Shown: one piece after another, positions 1 through 10,000 of the stretch
How positions within the stretch are numbered: position 1 is the stretch's first letter
Layout of the letters: the number at the start of each line of letters is the position of its first letter
Source: Chitinophaga agrisoli
GTDB lineage: Bacteria; Bacteroidota; Bacteroidia; Chitinophagales; Chitinophagaceae
Direction of reading: 5' to 3'
Assembly: GCF_008386695.1 (NCBI RefSeq)
Contig: NZ_VUOC01000004.1
Location: forward strand, 1,986,327-2,050,326
Length of the DNA: 64,000 nucleotides
Made by a program: the position numbers and the translations under genes
Notes under the pieces: generated by a model
Seen by the model: only the letters and a program-made list of their open reading frames with translations
Told to the model about the DNA's origin: nothing
Database searches by the model: none

Positions 1-67
1 GCTTTGCCTCTTCTTCGTTGCATTCCCGGCCAAAAAACTTCCGGACCAGTTCATCATCAATATGCAT
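1..67 (-). CDS. FecR-family anti-sigma factor, N-terminal fragment (runs off the left edge)
   Basis: An ATG on the minus strand at 65-67 opens a frame that stays open to the window edge and encodes MHIDDELVRKFFGRECNEEE and two more residues. This is the usual start of Bacteroidetes FecR-like transmembrane anti-sigma factors, a short helix of the form LIxKYLxGECSxEE. It lies 64 bp downstream of an ECF sigma factor on the same strand, the normal sigma/anti-sigma order. Only 22 codons are visible, so the assignment rests on this motif and on position. The target regulon would lie to the left of the window. Confidence 0.6.
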   Translation of the reverse strand, partial: MHIDDELVRKFFGRECNEEEAK

Positions 68-131
68 AGAAACGCCGTTATAAGTAAATACGCGCGAGTA
101 TGAAAAATACCTCCGCCTGTTTTAAAAAAAG

Positions 132-659
132 TTAGAAAAAAATTGGAGAGAGCAGTAAAATGATCATTATCACCATCTTTTTAATGAGGCGCATGGCTTT
201 CGAGATGTGGTTATCCACGGATTTGACGGTAATGGACAGGTGCGCGGCTATTTCGGAATATGACAATCCATGAAAGCGGTGGAGCTCAAATACTTTTTTA
301 CGCATGCGGGGCATGGCGTCCAGGACAGTATATACCTGCTGCCGGATGTCGAAGTCCTCGGAGATATAACAAACTTTTTCCTTTTGGGAGGCGCTTTTCC
401 TTTTTATTTCTGTTTGCTGCTTGCGCAGGTAATCTATAAATACGGTCCTGGAAATACTGAAGATATGCTGTTCAATGGAGAACTCCTCATCGAGGGTATG
501 GCGGTATTGCCAGAGTTTTAGAAAAGTCAGCTGCACCAGGTCGCGCGCATCTTCCTGGCATTGTGTTTTACGCAGGAAAAACCCGTACAGCCTGTGCCGG
601 AGCAGTAAGAAAGCCTGCTCATACGCAAAGTGATCCCCTTTCTTTATTGCGCCAATCAT
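132..659 (-). CDS. RNA polymerase sigma-70 factor, ECF subfamily (Bacteroidetes type)
   Basis: This 175-residue protein has the two ECF sigma regions. Region 2 covers about residues 12-75, with the ARDLVQLTFLKLWQYR segment that contacts core polymerase and the -10 element. Region 4 covers about 105-160, with MPRMRKKVFELHRFHGLSY followed by the helix-turn-helix EIAAHLSITVKSVDNHI. The C-terminus is hydrophobic (VIMIILLLSPIFF), common in sigma factors paired with FecR in this phylum. Its partner starts 64 bp downstream at the left edge. It probably responds to a TonB-dependent transducer outside the window rather than to the SusC seen here, which has its own ECF/FecR pair. Confidence 0.9.
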   Translation of the reverse strand: MIGAIKKGDHFAYEQAFLLLRHRLYGFFLRKTQCQEDARDLVQLTFLKLWQYRHTLDEEFSIEQHIFSISRTVFIDYLRKQQTEIKRKSASQKEKVCYISEDFDIRQQVYTVLDAMPRMRKKVFELHRFHGLSYSEIAAHLSITVKSVDNHISKAMRLIKKMVIMIILLLSPIFF

Positions 660-861
660 AACGTTCGCTTTTTATAATCGTGGAAACAGGAAACATGCAG
701 AAGGGAGCGGCCCGGCGCAAGCATAATCCGATGTTTTGGCGCTCATTCTTTACATGCAACACGTAACATATTTACGCATTAATCGGGATTTCGTTTACAA
801 AAATTACGCAAACGTTCCCGAAATGCGAACGGTTATGATCAGCAGTAAGGTGTTGTTATTA

Positions 862-2145
862 TTACTTCATGTACTTGTGTATAAAGGTTATAAACACATC
901 ATAATCTCCTGGCAGTACGGCATGTCCGCCGGCGTGCATATAGTATCCCAGCGGGTGCAGCAGGCTGGTATCACCGGCTGCAGGCATCACGTCTGTACCC
1001 GGGCCTTGTTTACCGAAAAGACGGTACACTGGTTCTGCGGCTACGGCGGCCAGGAACTCGCCTTTAGGATCAGACCAGTAATCGGTATTACCTGTTTGCA
1101 GCAACAGGGGGCGTGGCGCCACGAGGGAGATGAGCATATGGCCATCCATTGGGAGGCTGCTCACCTTATCGCTATAGCCGTGGTAGTTAGGCGCAAACTG
1201 ATAAAAGTAGCGGGAGGTATCTGTGATATGTTTTACGGTTTCGCCATAGTTGCGGCGGCTTAATGCAGCGCCGCCTTCGCCGGAGATGCTGGCAATCACG
1301 AGGGCGAAGCGCGTATCGTGCGCGCCTGTCCACAGGGCCGTTTTCCCCAGGCGGGAGGCGCCTGTTACGGCTATACGGCGGTCATCCACTGATCTATCTG
1401 TTTGCAGGTAGTCCATGGCCCGGCTGAGGCCCCAAGCCCAGGCGGATATGGCGCCCCATTCATCATCTGCCGGTTGTTCCGCGCCAGGTTTGAGGTACAG
1501 GCCGCGGATACCATACCGGATACCTTCTTTGAAATCCGGTTCTATATCACCATAATATACTGTTGCGATGCCGATACCGTTAGCGATAAAACGCTCTACC
1601 GGCAGTGTGGCGGGCCTGGTTTTTACGGCGGGCACCTTATGCCCGGTCTTATCCCACATAAAGCCTGGTTTTACGCCAGGATCTTCTACCGCCAGGGAGT
1701 TGGGGAAAAATGAGACCTGGAGCAATAACGGCGAGGGCTTTACGGCTTTTGCAGGCAGGTAGATCAACAGGTCCATTTTATGCAGGGTATCTTTTGAGAG
1801 GTAGATAGTGACCTGTTTACGGATAGCTGCGCCGCCGAATACGGGCGTGCCTTTATCAAATACTTCGAAGCGCATACCGGCGGGTTTGCCGGGGGCTTTG
1901 CCAAACTGTAACGCTTCAAACATCTTTACAATTTCTGGCCGGCGTTTATGCAGCCAGGCGTCAGTATCGGTCACCTTAGTGCCATCCTGTGCGGTTAAGG
2001 GATCAGGCAGGGAGTAGGCGCCTACCTGCTGCTCATCGTAGTTTACGGGAATGCCGGCTACCACGGCAGGCGGCGTTTGTGCCTGGCCGTATGTGTGCAA
2101 TTGGATAAGGGTAAGCAGGCAGCCTATGATATAATAGCGTTTCAT
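862..2145 (-). CDS. CE15-like glucuronoyl esterase (alpha/beta hydrolase), secreted
   Basis: The 427-residue protein starts with a signal peptide (cleavage near residue 21) and carries the CE15 signature. The nucleophile motif GASRLGKT lies at 262-269 with Ser264; the family consensus is GCSRxGK, so the usual Cys is Ala here. It is preceded by DEWGAISAWAWGLSRAMDYL. SGEGGAAL (288-295) and DGHMLISLVAPRPLL follow, and HAGGH (404-408) holds the likely catalytic His. Known CE15 enzymes cleave ester links between 4-O-methyl-glucuronoyl groups and alcohols such as lignin. It is the last gene of the sus-type operon, 13 bp after the rhamnosidase-like gene, so it probably removes ester decorations from the same uronic-acid-containing glycan. 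Some CE15 members show low activity on model substrates, so the true ester is uncertain. Confidence 0.85.
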   Translation of the reverse strand: MKRYYIIGCLLTLIQLHTYGQAQTPPAVVAGIPVNYDEQQVGAYSLPDPLTAQDGTKVTDTDAWLHKRRPEIVKMFEALQFGKAPGKPAGMRFEVFDKGTPVFGGAAIRKQVTIYLSKDTLHKMDLLIYLPAKAVKPSPLLLQVSFFPNSLAVEDPGVKPGFMWDKTGHKVPAVKTRPATLPVERFIANGIGIATVYYGDIEPDFKEGIRYGIRGLYLKPGAEQPADDEWGAISAWAWGLSRAMDYLQTDRSVDDRRIAVTGASRLGKTALWTGAHDTRFALVIASISGEGGAALSRRNYGETVKHITDTSRYFYQFAPNYHGYSDKVSSLPMDGHMLISLVAPRPLLLQTGNTDYWSDPKGEFLAAVAAEPVYRLFGKQGPGTDVMPAAGDTSLLHPLGYYMHAGGHAVLPGDYDVFITFIHKYMK

Positions 2146-2158
2146 CTTCCAGTATTTT

Positions 2159-5100
2159 TTATTGTAGTTGTGTTGTTATGATGGTTACGGGACCCAGGAG
2201 ACCTGCCTCCTGCAGCTTGTAGGGGCGGCCGAAGGAACGTGGCGAGGATGCCAGTATTTTTTTGCCCGGCTGCGCCAGCCCATCCCCTACCAGGCGGTTG
2301 GTCCATTCATTGGTGACCCTGATCTCCAGCCGGTTTGCGCCGGGTTTTAGCACGCCTGTTATGTTGGCGCGGTAGGGCGGTTTCCAAAGGGTATCCAAGG
2401 GCTTATCGTTCAGATAGACCTGGGCAATATCTGCCACTTTGCCAAGGTCGAGCATGAGCGTTTTACCGGCTGCTGATAAGTCCTTGCTCACTTCGAATTG
2501 CTTATGGTAAACGGCTGTGCCGGAGAAATATTTTATGCCTTCATCCGGATGTGTTGTCCAGGGTATTAGCTTTTCGAAACGGGCTTTTTCCGGCGCGCCG
2601 GAGCCGGGAGCAAAACTTATGTCCCAGGGCCCTTCCAGGGTGGTTAGGGTTTGTGTGGCGGTTTGCGGCAGGTTGCGAGCGGTAGCGGTTGTTGGTTTGT
2701 CAAATACTACGAATACGGCTTCCCGCTCTTCCAGGTGCATGGGTATGGTAGTGAAGTCCTCGTCCATCTGGTAGGCGGCGGGTGCTGTATGCCCGTTATC
2801 CGGCGTCCAGTATTCCGGTTCGCGGCCGCTTATGCGGAACCTGAGCTGTAAGTCGCGGGGGGCATCTGTGTTGTTTGATATAAAATAGAGATCCTTATCG
2901 CCATCGCGGCGGTGGATCCAGGACAGGCGGGTATCCAGCGGTTTGCTATAGCTAACATCCGGCGCGGTGTGTAATGAATCCAGTACGCCATTCAAGGGCA
3001 TGCCCCATATTACGCGGCCTTTACCGCAGGTGCGCATGGTCCTGCTTACGCCATCCAGATCGCCCCAGATATCGTTGGCCAGCCGGCTGATCTCTTCATC
3101 TGCTGCGGGGTAAGCAGATCTGCCGGGCGCCTGTGTTGGCCGGGGACCAACTACGGTAGCGCCGCTATCCACCAACGCTTTTATGCGGCGTAATACATGG
3201 GTGGTCATCTGTTGGGTAGCCGGCAGTATCAGCATGGCATAACTCATACCATCCGGCAGGGTAAGCCTGCCCGCCGCATTTACTGACATACGGCTTACCA
3301 GTGCGTCTGCATTAATATAGTCGTAAGCGTACCCTTCCGGTACTGAAGGTTGCAGGCCTGCGCCCCAGAAAGGCATGGTGGAAGGCGCGCCTTCGTTCAG
3401 CAGGTAAACAAGATCTGCCACATACTGTCCCTGTTGCAAGAGGTAAGCGATGCGGGAAAGATAAGTAGTGAAAGGTTTTGCCAGCTCTGCCCAGGTGATG
3501 TTGCGGTTGATATGTGTGCCTACCATGGTATTACCCGGTTTGGTATCCAGCGGCTGGTGTGCTGATGTGTGGAAGACCAGGCGGTTGATCCCCTGGGTGA
3601 ACCAATAGTCACTTATTTTTTTGAGGGTGTAGGGAGATTCATAATTGCCGCCGGTGAATGCTTCCGCCGCTACCAGGTTTTTCCCGTACACGTGCGCAGC
3701 AGAGGCGGCGCCTCTTACATCCTGGTAGTACATGGATGAGGGGTGCAAATCGCGGACCCAGAACTCGCCCATGGGAATGTCTACATATTTTTTATTCAGC
3801 AGGGCGTCTTCCATGGATTCCAATGATACGCCGCCCGCCTCTCCGTAGGTGTGGATGCCTTGTTGATGGAGGAAGTCCGTGACTGTACCATAGTGCTCCT
3901 CTGCGAACAGATCTACCAGCGTACGGCGGAAGTCCCACAGGACGCGGTCGCTTTCTGTGGCGCTGTTGACCACATGGCCCGCCAGTGCTGGCAGGAATGG
4001 GAGCAGGTCGTAGCCGCGACGGCGCTGGAACTCTGCCGGCATTTCATCTGTCCAGTTCTGGATACCAGCCTCCCAGCTATCCATGATCATATATTGCAGG
4101 CTTGTGCCGTAGAGCGGTCCCAGGGCACGCATCAGCGGGGCAGTGTACTGTTGCATATAGGCTGTTACATGTTTGCGGCTTAGCTTATCCACTTCATATC
4201 CCAGTCCGGCGGGAACGGCGGGCCTGTTCTTAGCGCCGGTCAATGAATAGCCGAAGCGCATGACGGTCCAGTTACCTTTTGGTACGTTCCATTGCAGCGT
4301 ACCGTCCGCCGACATTTTGGGTGTCAGCACGATGATATCGGAGGCTTTGATGACGGTATTTGCAGGCACGGCAGGTGTAGCGGTGGACTCATATTCGAAG
4401 AGGAAGTTAAACCCGGCTTTATCTTCCCAGCGGTGTATGCGTGCGCCGGTATGCAGTTGCAGCTCACTGAGGAGATAGGCGCTATCCGGCAGTGTAGTAA
4501 CCTGGGAGATGACCTCTGCCGGTTTAAAGGGCGCGCCGGTAAATTCGAAACGGTAGTAGCGGGCCTGTGTTTCCGGGAAGGCAAATGTTCTTACTGTACC
4601 GCCCCGGTATCCCTGTTTGCCGGGCAGCTCTGCCAATACCTTAAATGTGGCGCCGTCATCGCTGGCCAGCAGGCGGCCGGCGGGAATACCTTTACGGCCG
4701 GCAATGGTAGCTGCCCTTGCGCTGAAGGGATGGTCATAGGTAAACTGGATCCATACCGGCCCGGGTTTGCCTGCGGGCCTAACGGTAATGAATGAATTAA
4801 GATCATCATCCAGTAATGGGCCAGCATCCAGTGTGCCTGTACCGGAGCTGATCTTTGGCTGTTCCGTATTGTTATTGTTTTCCGCCGGCGGTGTGGGAAA
4901 GGCAATAACGGCGCAATCCGCATAGTAACCATGGGCATTCGTATTGCCTGCGGACAGATTCCGGATAGGCCCGATATTGTCTGGCGGCAGCGGCAGTTTA
5001 CCGGTGAAGGAGGTTCCACCGCGCAGCTTTGTTTCGCTCCATACGAGTTTCTTCATAGCCTGCTCCGGCTTTACCCAGGGGCCGCCGGTGAGGCTCCATC

Positions 5101-5443
5101 CGGCGGATGTGAACATGGTCATTTCGAGGCCAAGCCGTTTGGCCTCCGCCGCTGCGTATTGTACGGCATCTAACCATTCCGGAGAGCCGAACAGCGTTTT
5201 TTTGTCCATATCCTGGCCACCGCCTGACGCTACGTCAGAGAGTTGCATGCCCGCGATACCGGCACGTTTCATCCATTCCAGGTCTTTTGTGATACCTTCT
5301 TTGGATATGTTGCTTTGTGTCCAGTGCCACCAGGTGCGCGGCATAGCGGAGGCAGGTGGATGCAGGAATGCTTCCTTTGTCTGCGCCTGTGCGGCAACGG
5401 AGATGATCAGTAATAATATCAGCCTGTATGATAGTTTCGACAT
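2159..5443 (-). CDS. GH106-like alpha-L-rhamnosidase, secreted
   Basis: This 1094-residue protein has a signal peptide (about 1-20) and then the N-terminal GH106 hallmarks: PRTWWHWTQSNISKEGITKD near 35-54, then GIAGMQLSD and LGLEMTMFTSAGWSLTGGPW near 105-123. DSWEAG at 455-460 is the kind of acidic TIM-barrel motif that carries a catalytic Glu. A C-terminal jelly-roll like that of GH2-type enzymes (about 940-1085) contains GPWDISFAPG and LDLGKVADIAQVYLN. GH106 enzymes remove terminal alpha-L-rhamnose from pectic rhamnogalacturonans and similar glycans. It sits between SusD and the CE15 esterase in one minus-strand operon. The family call is firm; the exact linkage cut is not visible. Confidence 0.85.
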   Translation of the reverse strand: MSKLSYRLILLLIISVAAQAQTKEAFLHPPASAMPRTWWHWTQSNISKEGITKDLEWMKRAGIAGMQLSDVASGGGQDMDKKTLFGSPEWLDAVQYAAAEAKRLGLEMTMFTSAGWSLTGGPWVKPEQAMKKLVWSETKLRGGTSFTGKLPLPPDNIGPIRNLSAGNTNAHGYYADCAVIAFPTPPAENNNNTEQPKISSGTGTLDAGPLLDDDLNSFITVRPAGKPGPVWIQFTYDHPFSARAATIAGRKGIPAGRLLASDDGATFKVLAELPGKQGYRGGTVRTFAFPETQARYYRFEFTGAPFKPAEVISQVTTLPDSAYLLSELQLHTGARIHRWEDKAGFNFLFEYESTATPAVPANTVIKASDIIVLTPKMSADGTLQWNVPKGNWTVMRFGYSLTGAKNRPAVPAGLGYEVDKLSRKHVTAYMQQYTAPLMRALGPLYGTSLQYMIMDSWEAGIQNWTDEMPAEFQRRRGYDLLPFLPALAGHVVNSATESDRVLWDFRRTLVDLFAEEHYGTVTDFLHQQGIHTYGEAGGVSLESMEDALLNKKYVDIPMGEFWVRDLHPSSMYYQDVRGAASAAHVYGKNLVAAEAFTGGNYESPYTLKKISDYWFTQGINRLVFHTSAHQPLDTKPGNTMVGTHINRNITWAELAKPFTTYLSRIAYLLQQGQYVADLVYLLNEGAPSTMPFWGAGLQPSVPEGYAYDYINADALVSRMSVNAAGRLTLPDGMSYAMLILPATQQMTTHVLRRIKALVDSGATVVGPRPTQAPGRSAYPAADEEISRLANDIWGDLDGVSRTMRTCGKGRVIWGMPLNGVLDSLHTAPDVSYSKPLDTRLSWIHRRDGDKDLYFISNNTDAPRDLQLRFRISGREPEYWTPDNGHTAPAAYQMDEDFTTIPMHLEEREAVFVVFDKPTTATARNLPQTATQTLTTLEGPWDISFAPGSGAPEKARFEKLIPWTTHPDEGIKYFSGTAVYHKQFEVSKDLSAAGKTLMLDLGKVADIAQVYLNDKPLDTLWKPPYRANITGVLKPGANRLEIRVTNEWTNRLVGDGLAQPGKKILASSPRSFGRPYKLQEAGLLGPVTIITTQLQ

Positions 5444-5532
5444 TTTATATGAATTAGTCTTTAATAGGGTCTTTGCTGTTTACGCATTATGTTATCCCTT
5501 TTTCCAGGCTAACAAGCAATGAATGGCGGCCG

Positions 5533-6996
5533 TTAATACCCTGTGTTCTGGATGATCTTACCCGGGTTAAGGTTTACCTGGTACCGCGGCACGGGAAATA
5601 AGAGCTCGTATTGCTCTACTGAGTTCCCTTTCCCGATCTCATCATCAGAGAGGTTGCTTTTAAAGTGTGCGTTCATGACGGTGATGAGCCGGCCTGTGCG
5701 CAGCAGGTCGAACCAGCGGTGTCCTTCGCAAGCCAGTTCCAGGCGGCGTTCTAATTCTATAGCGCTGCGCATAGCTGCCTGGTCTGTTTGCAGGTGCGTA
5801 TCTGTTGTAAGCCCAGCCCGTTGCCGTACGGCTTGCAGGTAGGGGAATGCGGCGGTGGGGTTGCCCAGCTCATTCTGCACTTCCGCGTACATGAGGTCTA
5901 TGTCTGCGTAACGTAGTACGATCCAGTCGTTCCCGGCATCCAGTTTGGTAGTCATACCGGCATCGAAGTATTTCCTGGTGAACACATAACTTCTGCGGGA
6001 GCCCTGTAAGCGCTTGTTCATCTGCAGGCGGAGATCATTGGCTGCATAAAGGGCGCTTAGTTCTTCTGTCATCAGAAAGGTACCGGTACCCCGCCGGAGG
6101 ATGCCTGTGCCGATGTCTTCGTTGGCGAAGGCATCTTCCACGAAGGGGTTGCCCTGGGCGGGATCAAATCCACGGGCATACTGCACGGCGAAGATGACTT
6201 CTGCATTATTAGGGTTAGCCGCATCAAAAACACGGGCAAAATCCGGCAGCAGGTGGAAGCTGTTAGCGCCGGCGCCTACGGGGCTGGTAACCAGCTCCTG
6301 GAGCAAGGTATTGGCATCGGCGTACCTTTTTAAGGTGAGGTATACTTTGGCCAGCATGCCTTTAGCAGCCCAGCGGGTGGCGCGGCCTATATCCTGGTTA
6401 TCCGCATACATGGCCGGCAGGTCCTGGGCCGCGGTCAGGTCTGTGATGATCTGCTCATAGACCTTATTCACCGGTTCCCGGCCGTAGGTGAATGCTTCTG
6501 CAGGCGTTTTCATGTCCTTCACTATCAGTGGCACATCACCATAAATACGTACCAGGTTAAAATACATCAAAGCACGCAGGAATTTTGCTTCATTTATATA
6601 GCGGGACTTTTTCTCATTGTCCATATCGATGTTACCGATATTATTCAGCACGAGGTTAGCGCGTGCGATGGTAGCGTAGGAGCTGTCCCAGGTAGCGCTG
6701 ACGATCATATTATCCGCCACTACGTTGGATTCGTTGATGGTAATATGTGCGGATGAGTTATTGAACTTACTGTCATACACACCATCTGCCGCCAGATCGC
6801 CAAACACGAAATTATACCTGTAGGAGCCACGCAGAGAGTAATATGCATCATTGAGGACCTGCCGGATGCTTACTTCGTCTGTAAAGAAGTTATCTACCGC
6901 GGGGAGGTCTGTAGGATACCTGTCAAAATAGTCCTTACTACATGAGAGGACCAGGCAAGCAAAAAAACATACAATAGGTAACCAGGTCTTTTTCAT
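5533..6996 (-). CDS. SusD/RagB-family outer-membrane glycan-binding lipoprotein
   Basis: I place the start at 6996 (MKKTWLPIVCFFACLVLSCS), which gives a lipoprotein signal with the lipobox Cys near residue 19; an upstream in-frame extension to 7095 would bury this signal and overlap SusC. The mature part shows SusD features: DYFDRYPTDLPAVDNFFTDE after the Cys, tetratricopeptide-like helices (RYINEAKFLRALMYFNLVRI, then YGDVPLI), and the C-terminal block IELERRLELACEGHRWFDLL. It ends at a typical SusD terminus (LNPGKIIQNTGY). SusD caps the SusC barrel and captures oligosaccharides. It starts 19 bp after the SusC stop codon, so the two are translated from one message. Confidence 0.95.
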   Translation of the reverse strand: MKKTWLPIVCFFACLVLSCSKDYFDRYPTDLPAVDNFFTDEVSIRQVLNDAYYSLRGSYRYNFVFGDLAADGVYDSKFNNSSAHITINESNVVADNMIVSATWDSSYATIARANLVLNNIGNIDMDNEKKSRYINEAKFLRALMYFNLVRIYGDVPLIVKDMKTPAEAFTYGREPVNKVYEQIITDLTAAQDLPAMYADNQDIGRATRWAAKGMLAKVYLTLKRYADANTLLQELVTSPVGAGANSFHLLPDFARVFDAANPNNAEVIFAVQYARGFDPAQGNPFVEDAFANEDIGTGILRRGTGTFLMTEELSALYAANDLRLQMNKRLQGSRRSYVFTRKYFDAGMTTKLDAGNDWIVLRYADIDLMYAEVQNELGNPTAAFPYLQAVRQRAGLTTDTHLQTDQAAMRSAIELERRLELACEGHRWFDLLRTGRLITVMNAHFKSNLSDDEIGKGNSVEQYELLFPVPRYQVNLNPGKIIQNTGY

Positions 6997-7015
6997 TATA
7001 TACGGATTAAGCTGA

Positions 7016-10000
7016 TTAAAAAGTGATATTAACTGCCAGGGAAAGATTGCGGGATATGGGATAGGTGCCATTTTCCACGCCATTGTTAGTTGCATTGTCG
7101 CCAGCGCCGTTCCCCTGCGGGTTCTTAAAGCCGCCGTAGCTGGTAAAGGTGTAAATATTCTGCCCGGTAGCGTATACCCTTAGGCGTTGGATCTTCCACC
7201 GGCTGAGCATCCTGGCCGGGAAAGTATAACCAAGGGTAATGTTACGTATACGCAGGAAACTGCCGTTATCCAGGTAGCGGGTGCTGGCGGCGATATCTGA
7301 AGACAGGTTGGTGGTGCCCGCCCGGTGATACCTGCCGTTGCCGGGATCTGTTTCACTGCGCCATCTGCCCAGGGATTCCGCGGAGCCGTTCTCCAGCCAG
7401 CGGCTTAATGAAAGGGGCAGTTCCTGGCTGCGGTATACTTCTGCGCCATAAGCGCCATCCAGCAGGATGTTCAGATCAAAGTTCCCATAGGAGAAACTGT
7501 TGCCCAGGCCAAATACAAAATCCGGCTGGTAGTTGCCTGCATATACCTGGTCATCCGCGGTGATCCTTCCGTCCGGTTTGCCATTGGGGCCGGACACATC
7601 GCGGTAGCGCAGATCGCCGATGCCCTGAGAGCCCAGCTTAGGGTACTTTGACAGATCGTCTGCATTGTTAAACGTACCATCTACGATATAGAGGTAGAAA
7701 TCACCCATAGGCCGGCCCACATAGTTGCGCACTACGCCCTGGTTGGCCAGCTGGTTCTGACGGGAGGCCAGGCTTACGATCTTGTTGCGGTTGAATGATA
7801 TGTTGAAATTGGTATTCCAGTTGAAGGCAGACCTGATATTAGCGGTGTTAAGCGCTATTTCGAGGCCGCGGTTCTCTACGTTGCCTATATTCTGTATAAC
7901 GGAGCTGGCCTTGCCGTTGATGCTGGGCAGATCAGCAGAGAGGATGATATTGCTGTTCCGTTTGTAGGCATCTATGGTGAGGCCTATACGTTCATCAAAC
8001 AAGCCGATATCAATGCCGGCATCTGTTTGCCTGTTCTTCTCCCATCCCAGATCGAAGTTGGAAAAACCGCCGGGGCGGTATGCCACCACGGATGCATCTG
8101 CCGCGCCGAAGTTGTAGTACTCCCGTTGCATGGTAGCTATCCAGGGATAATAACCCGCCAGCTGGTCGTTGCCTGTTTCCCCATAGCTGGCCCTTATCTT
8201 CAAAGTAGAGATCACCGGATGATCCTGGAGGAAAGGCTCTTCTGAGATATTCCATCCGGCGGACACGGAGGGGAAGATACCTACCCTGTTATCCGGGCCA
8301 AAACGGCTGGAGCGGTCGCTCCGGAGGGAGGCGGACAGCAGGTATTTACTGTTGTAGTTATAATTGATCCTGCCGAAAACGGCGTCGAACACATATTCAC
8401 TGTTGCCGGAAGTAGCTTTGGTGAGCACAGCGCCCTGTACATTCTTTACCTGCTGGTTCACAAAAGCCACCGGATTATCTTTATCTGTGCGGGGCTCTAT
8501 CGTGACAAAGAAATCATTCTGCCGGGATACATCGTAGCCCAGCAGGGCGGTGAAATGGTGACCACTCTTTAATGAAAAATCGTAGGTAGCGGTGTTGGAC
8601 CAGTACCAGTTTATTTTTGTAGTGTTGTTCCGGCGGGCCTTTATCTGGGCCAGGTTGGGCGTGGAGATGTTGCCGGTATTGCCATTGCCCCGGGCCAGGA
8701 AAGGCTCTACATACCATTCCTCTTTTTCATTCACCAGGCCAACGTTAAACCTTGTGGCCAGCTTAAGGCCTTTTAGCGGCGCATACTCCAGGTAGACATT
8801 ACCGGTTTGCCGGAAGGTGTTAAAATAGTCTTTATTGGCATCCAGTTTTACCAGCGGGTTAGACAGCTCATCGTTGAAGATAGTCTTCATTTCCGGGTCC
8901 TGGGTGATGACGAAATAATCCCCATTGCTCCGCCATACGGGCAGGATGGGCGGCATGGTCAATGCTTCCGCTATGATACCGTCTACCCCGGTGGAGGTGT
9001 TGCCGCCGGTGGTTTGCTGTACACGGCGCTGGCTGAACGAAGGCTGGATATTGAAACCTACTTTCAGTTTGTCTGTAAGGTTGGCATCCAGTGCCGCGCG
9101 GATATTATACCGTTTCAGGAAGGTGTTTTTTAATGTACCCTGCTGATCTGTATAACCGCCGGAAATGGAAAATTGCACCCTTTCGCTTCCGCCAGAGGCG
9201 CTGAGCTGATAGTTCTGGTAAGGAGCGTTGCGGAAGATCACATCCTGCCAATCTGTGTTGGCCCAGCGTTCCGGCTGGTTGAGGAAACCAGGGATGGGCC
9301 TGTTCTGATAGGTAAGGCCTTCTTTTGCCATTTCGACGAACTGTTGTGCGTTCATCAGCTCGTACTTGTGCATCACTGTTTCGAAGCCAGAAGTAGCATC
9401 GAGGTTAAAGCGTGTTTTGCCGGCCTTGCCTCTTTTAGTGGTGACGATGATCACGCCATTGCCTGCCCGGGAGCCATAAATGGCAGCGGATGCCGCGTCC
9501 TTTAGTACGTCCATACTTTCTATATCCTGGGGTGGTAAGGCATTGAGCAATGAGGCATCATTGGTGGGGTAACCATCTATCACGTAGAGGGGACCGTTGC
9601 CGCTGGTAATGGAGCCATTACCGCGGATGCGGACATAAGGCGCTTCTCCCGGGGCGCCACTACCCTGTTGCAGGTATACGCCAGATACCTGGCCGACCAA
9701 TGCCTGTGTTGCATTGGTCACGGGCAGGTCTGCGATCTTCTCTCCTTTTAATGTAGCGATGGCGGTTGTAACATCCCGCTTACTCTGCGTACCATAACCG
9801 ACTACTACTACCTGGTTGAGGAGCTTTAGTTCCGCTTTCATTACTACTTCCAATGTGGTACGGCCGTTGATGGCGGTTTCCATCGTTTCGTAGCCTACGG
9901 ATTTAAAGACAAGCGTATCGTTACCGCTACGCGCATTGAGGGAGAAATGCCCGTTCTCGTCCGTCGTAGTGGCCGTGTTGGTTGTTTTCACGATCACTAC

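Noticed and set aside
736-1263. 175-codon plus-strand frame
   Set aside because: It is mostly antisense to the CE15-like gene and has no motif or good start context.
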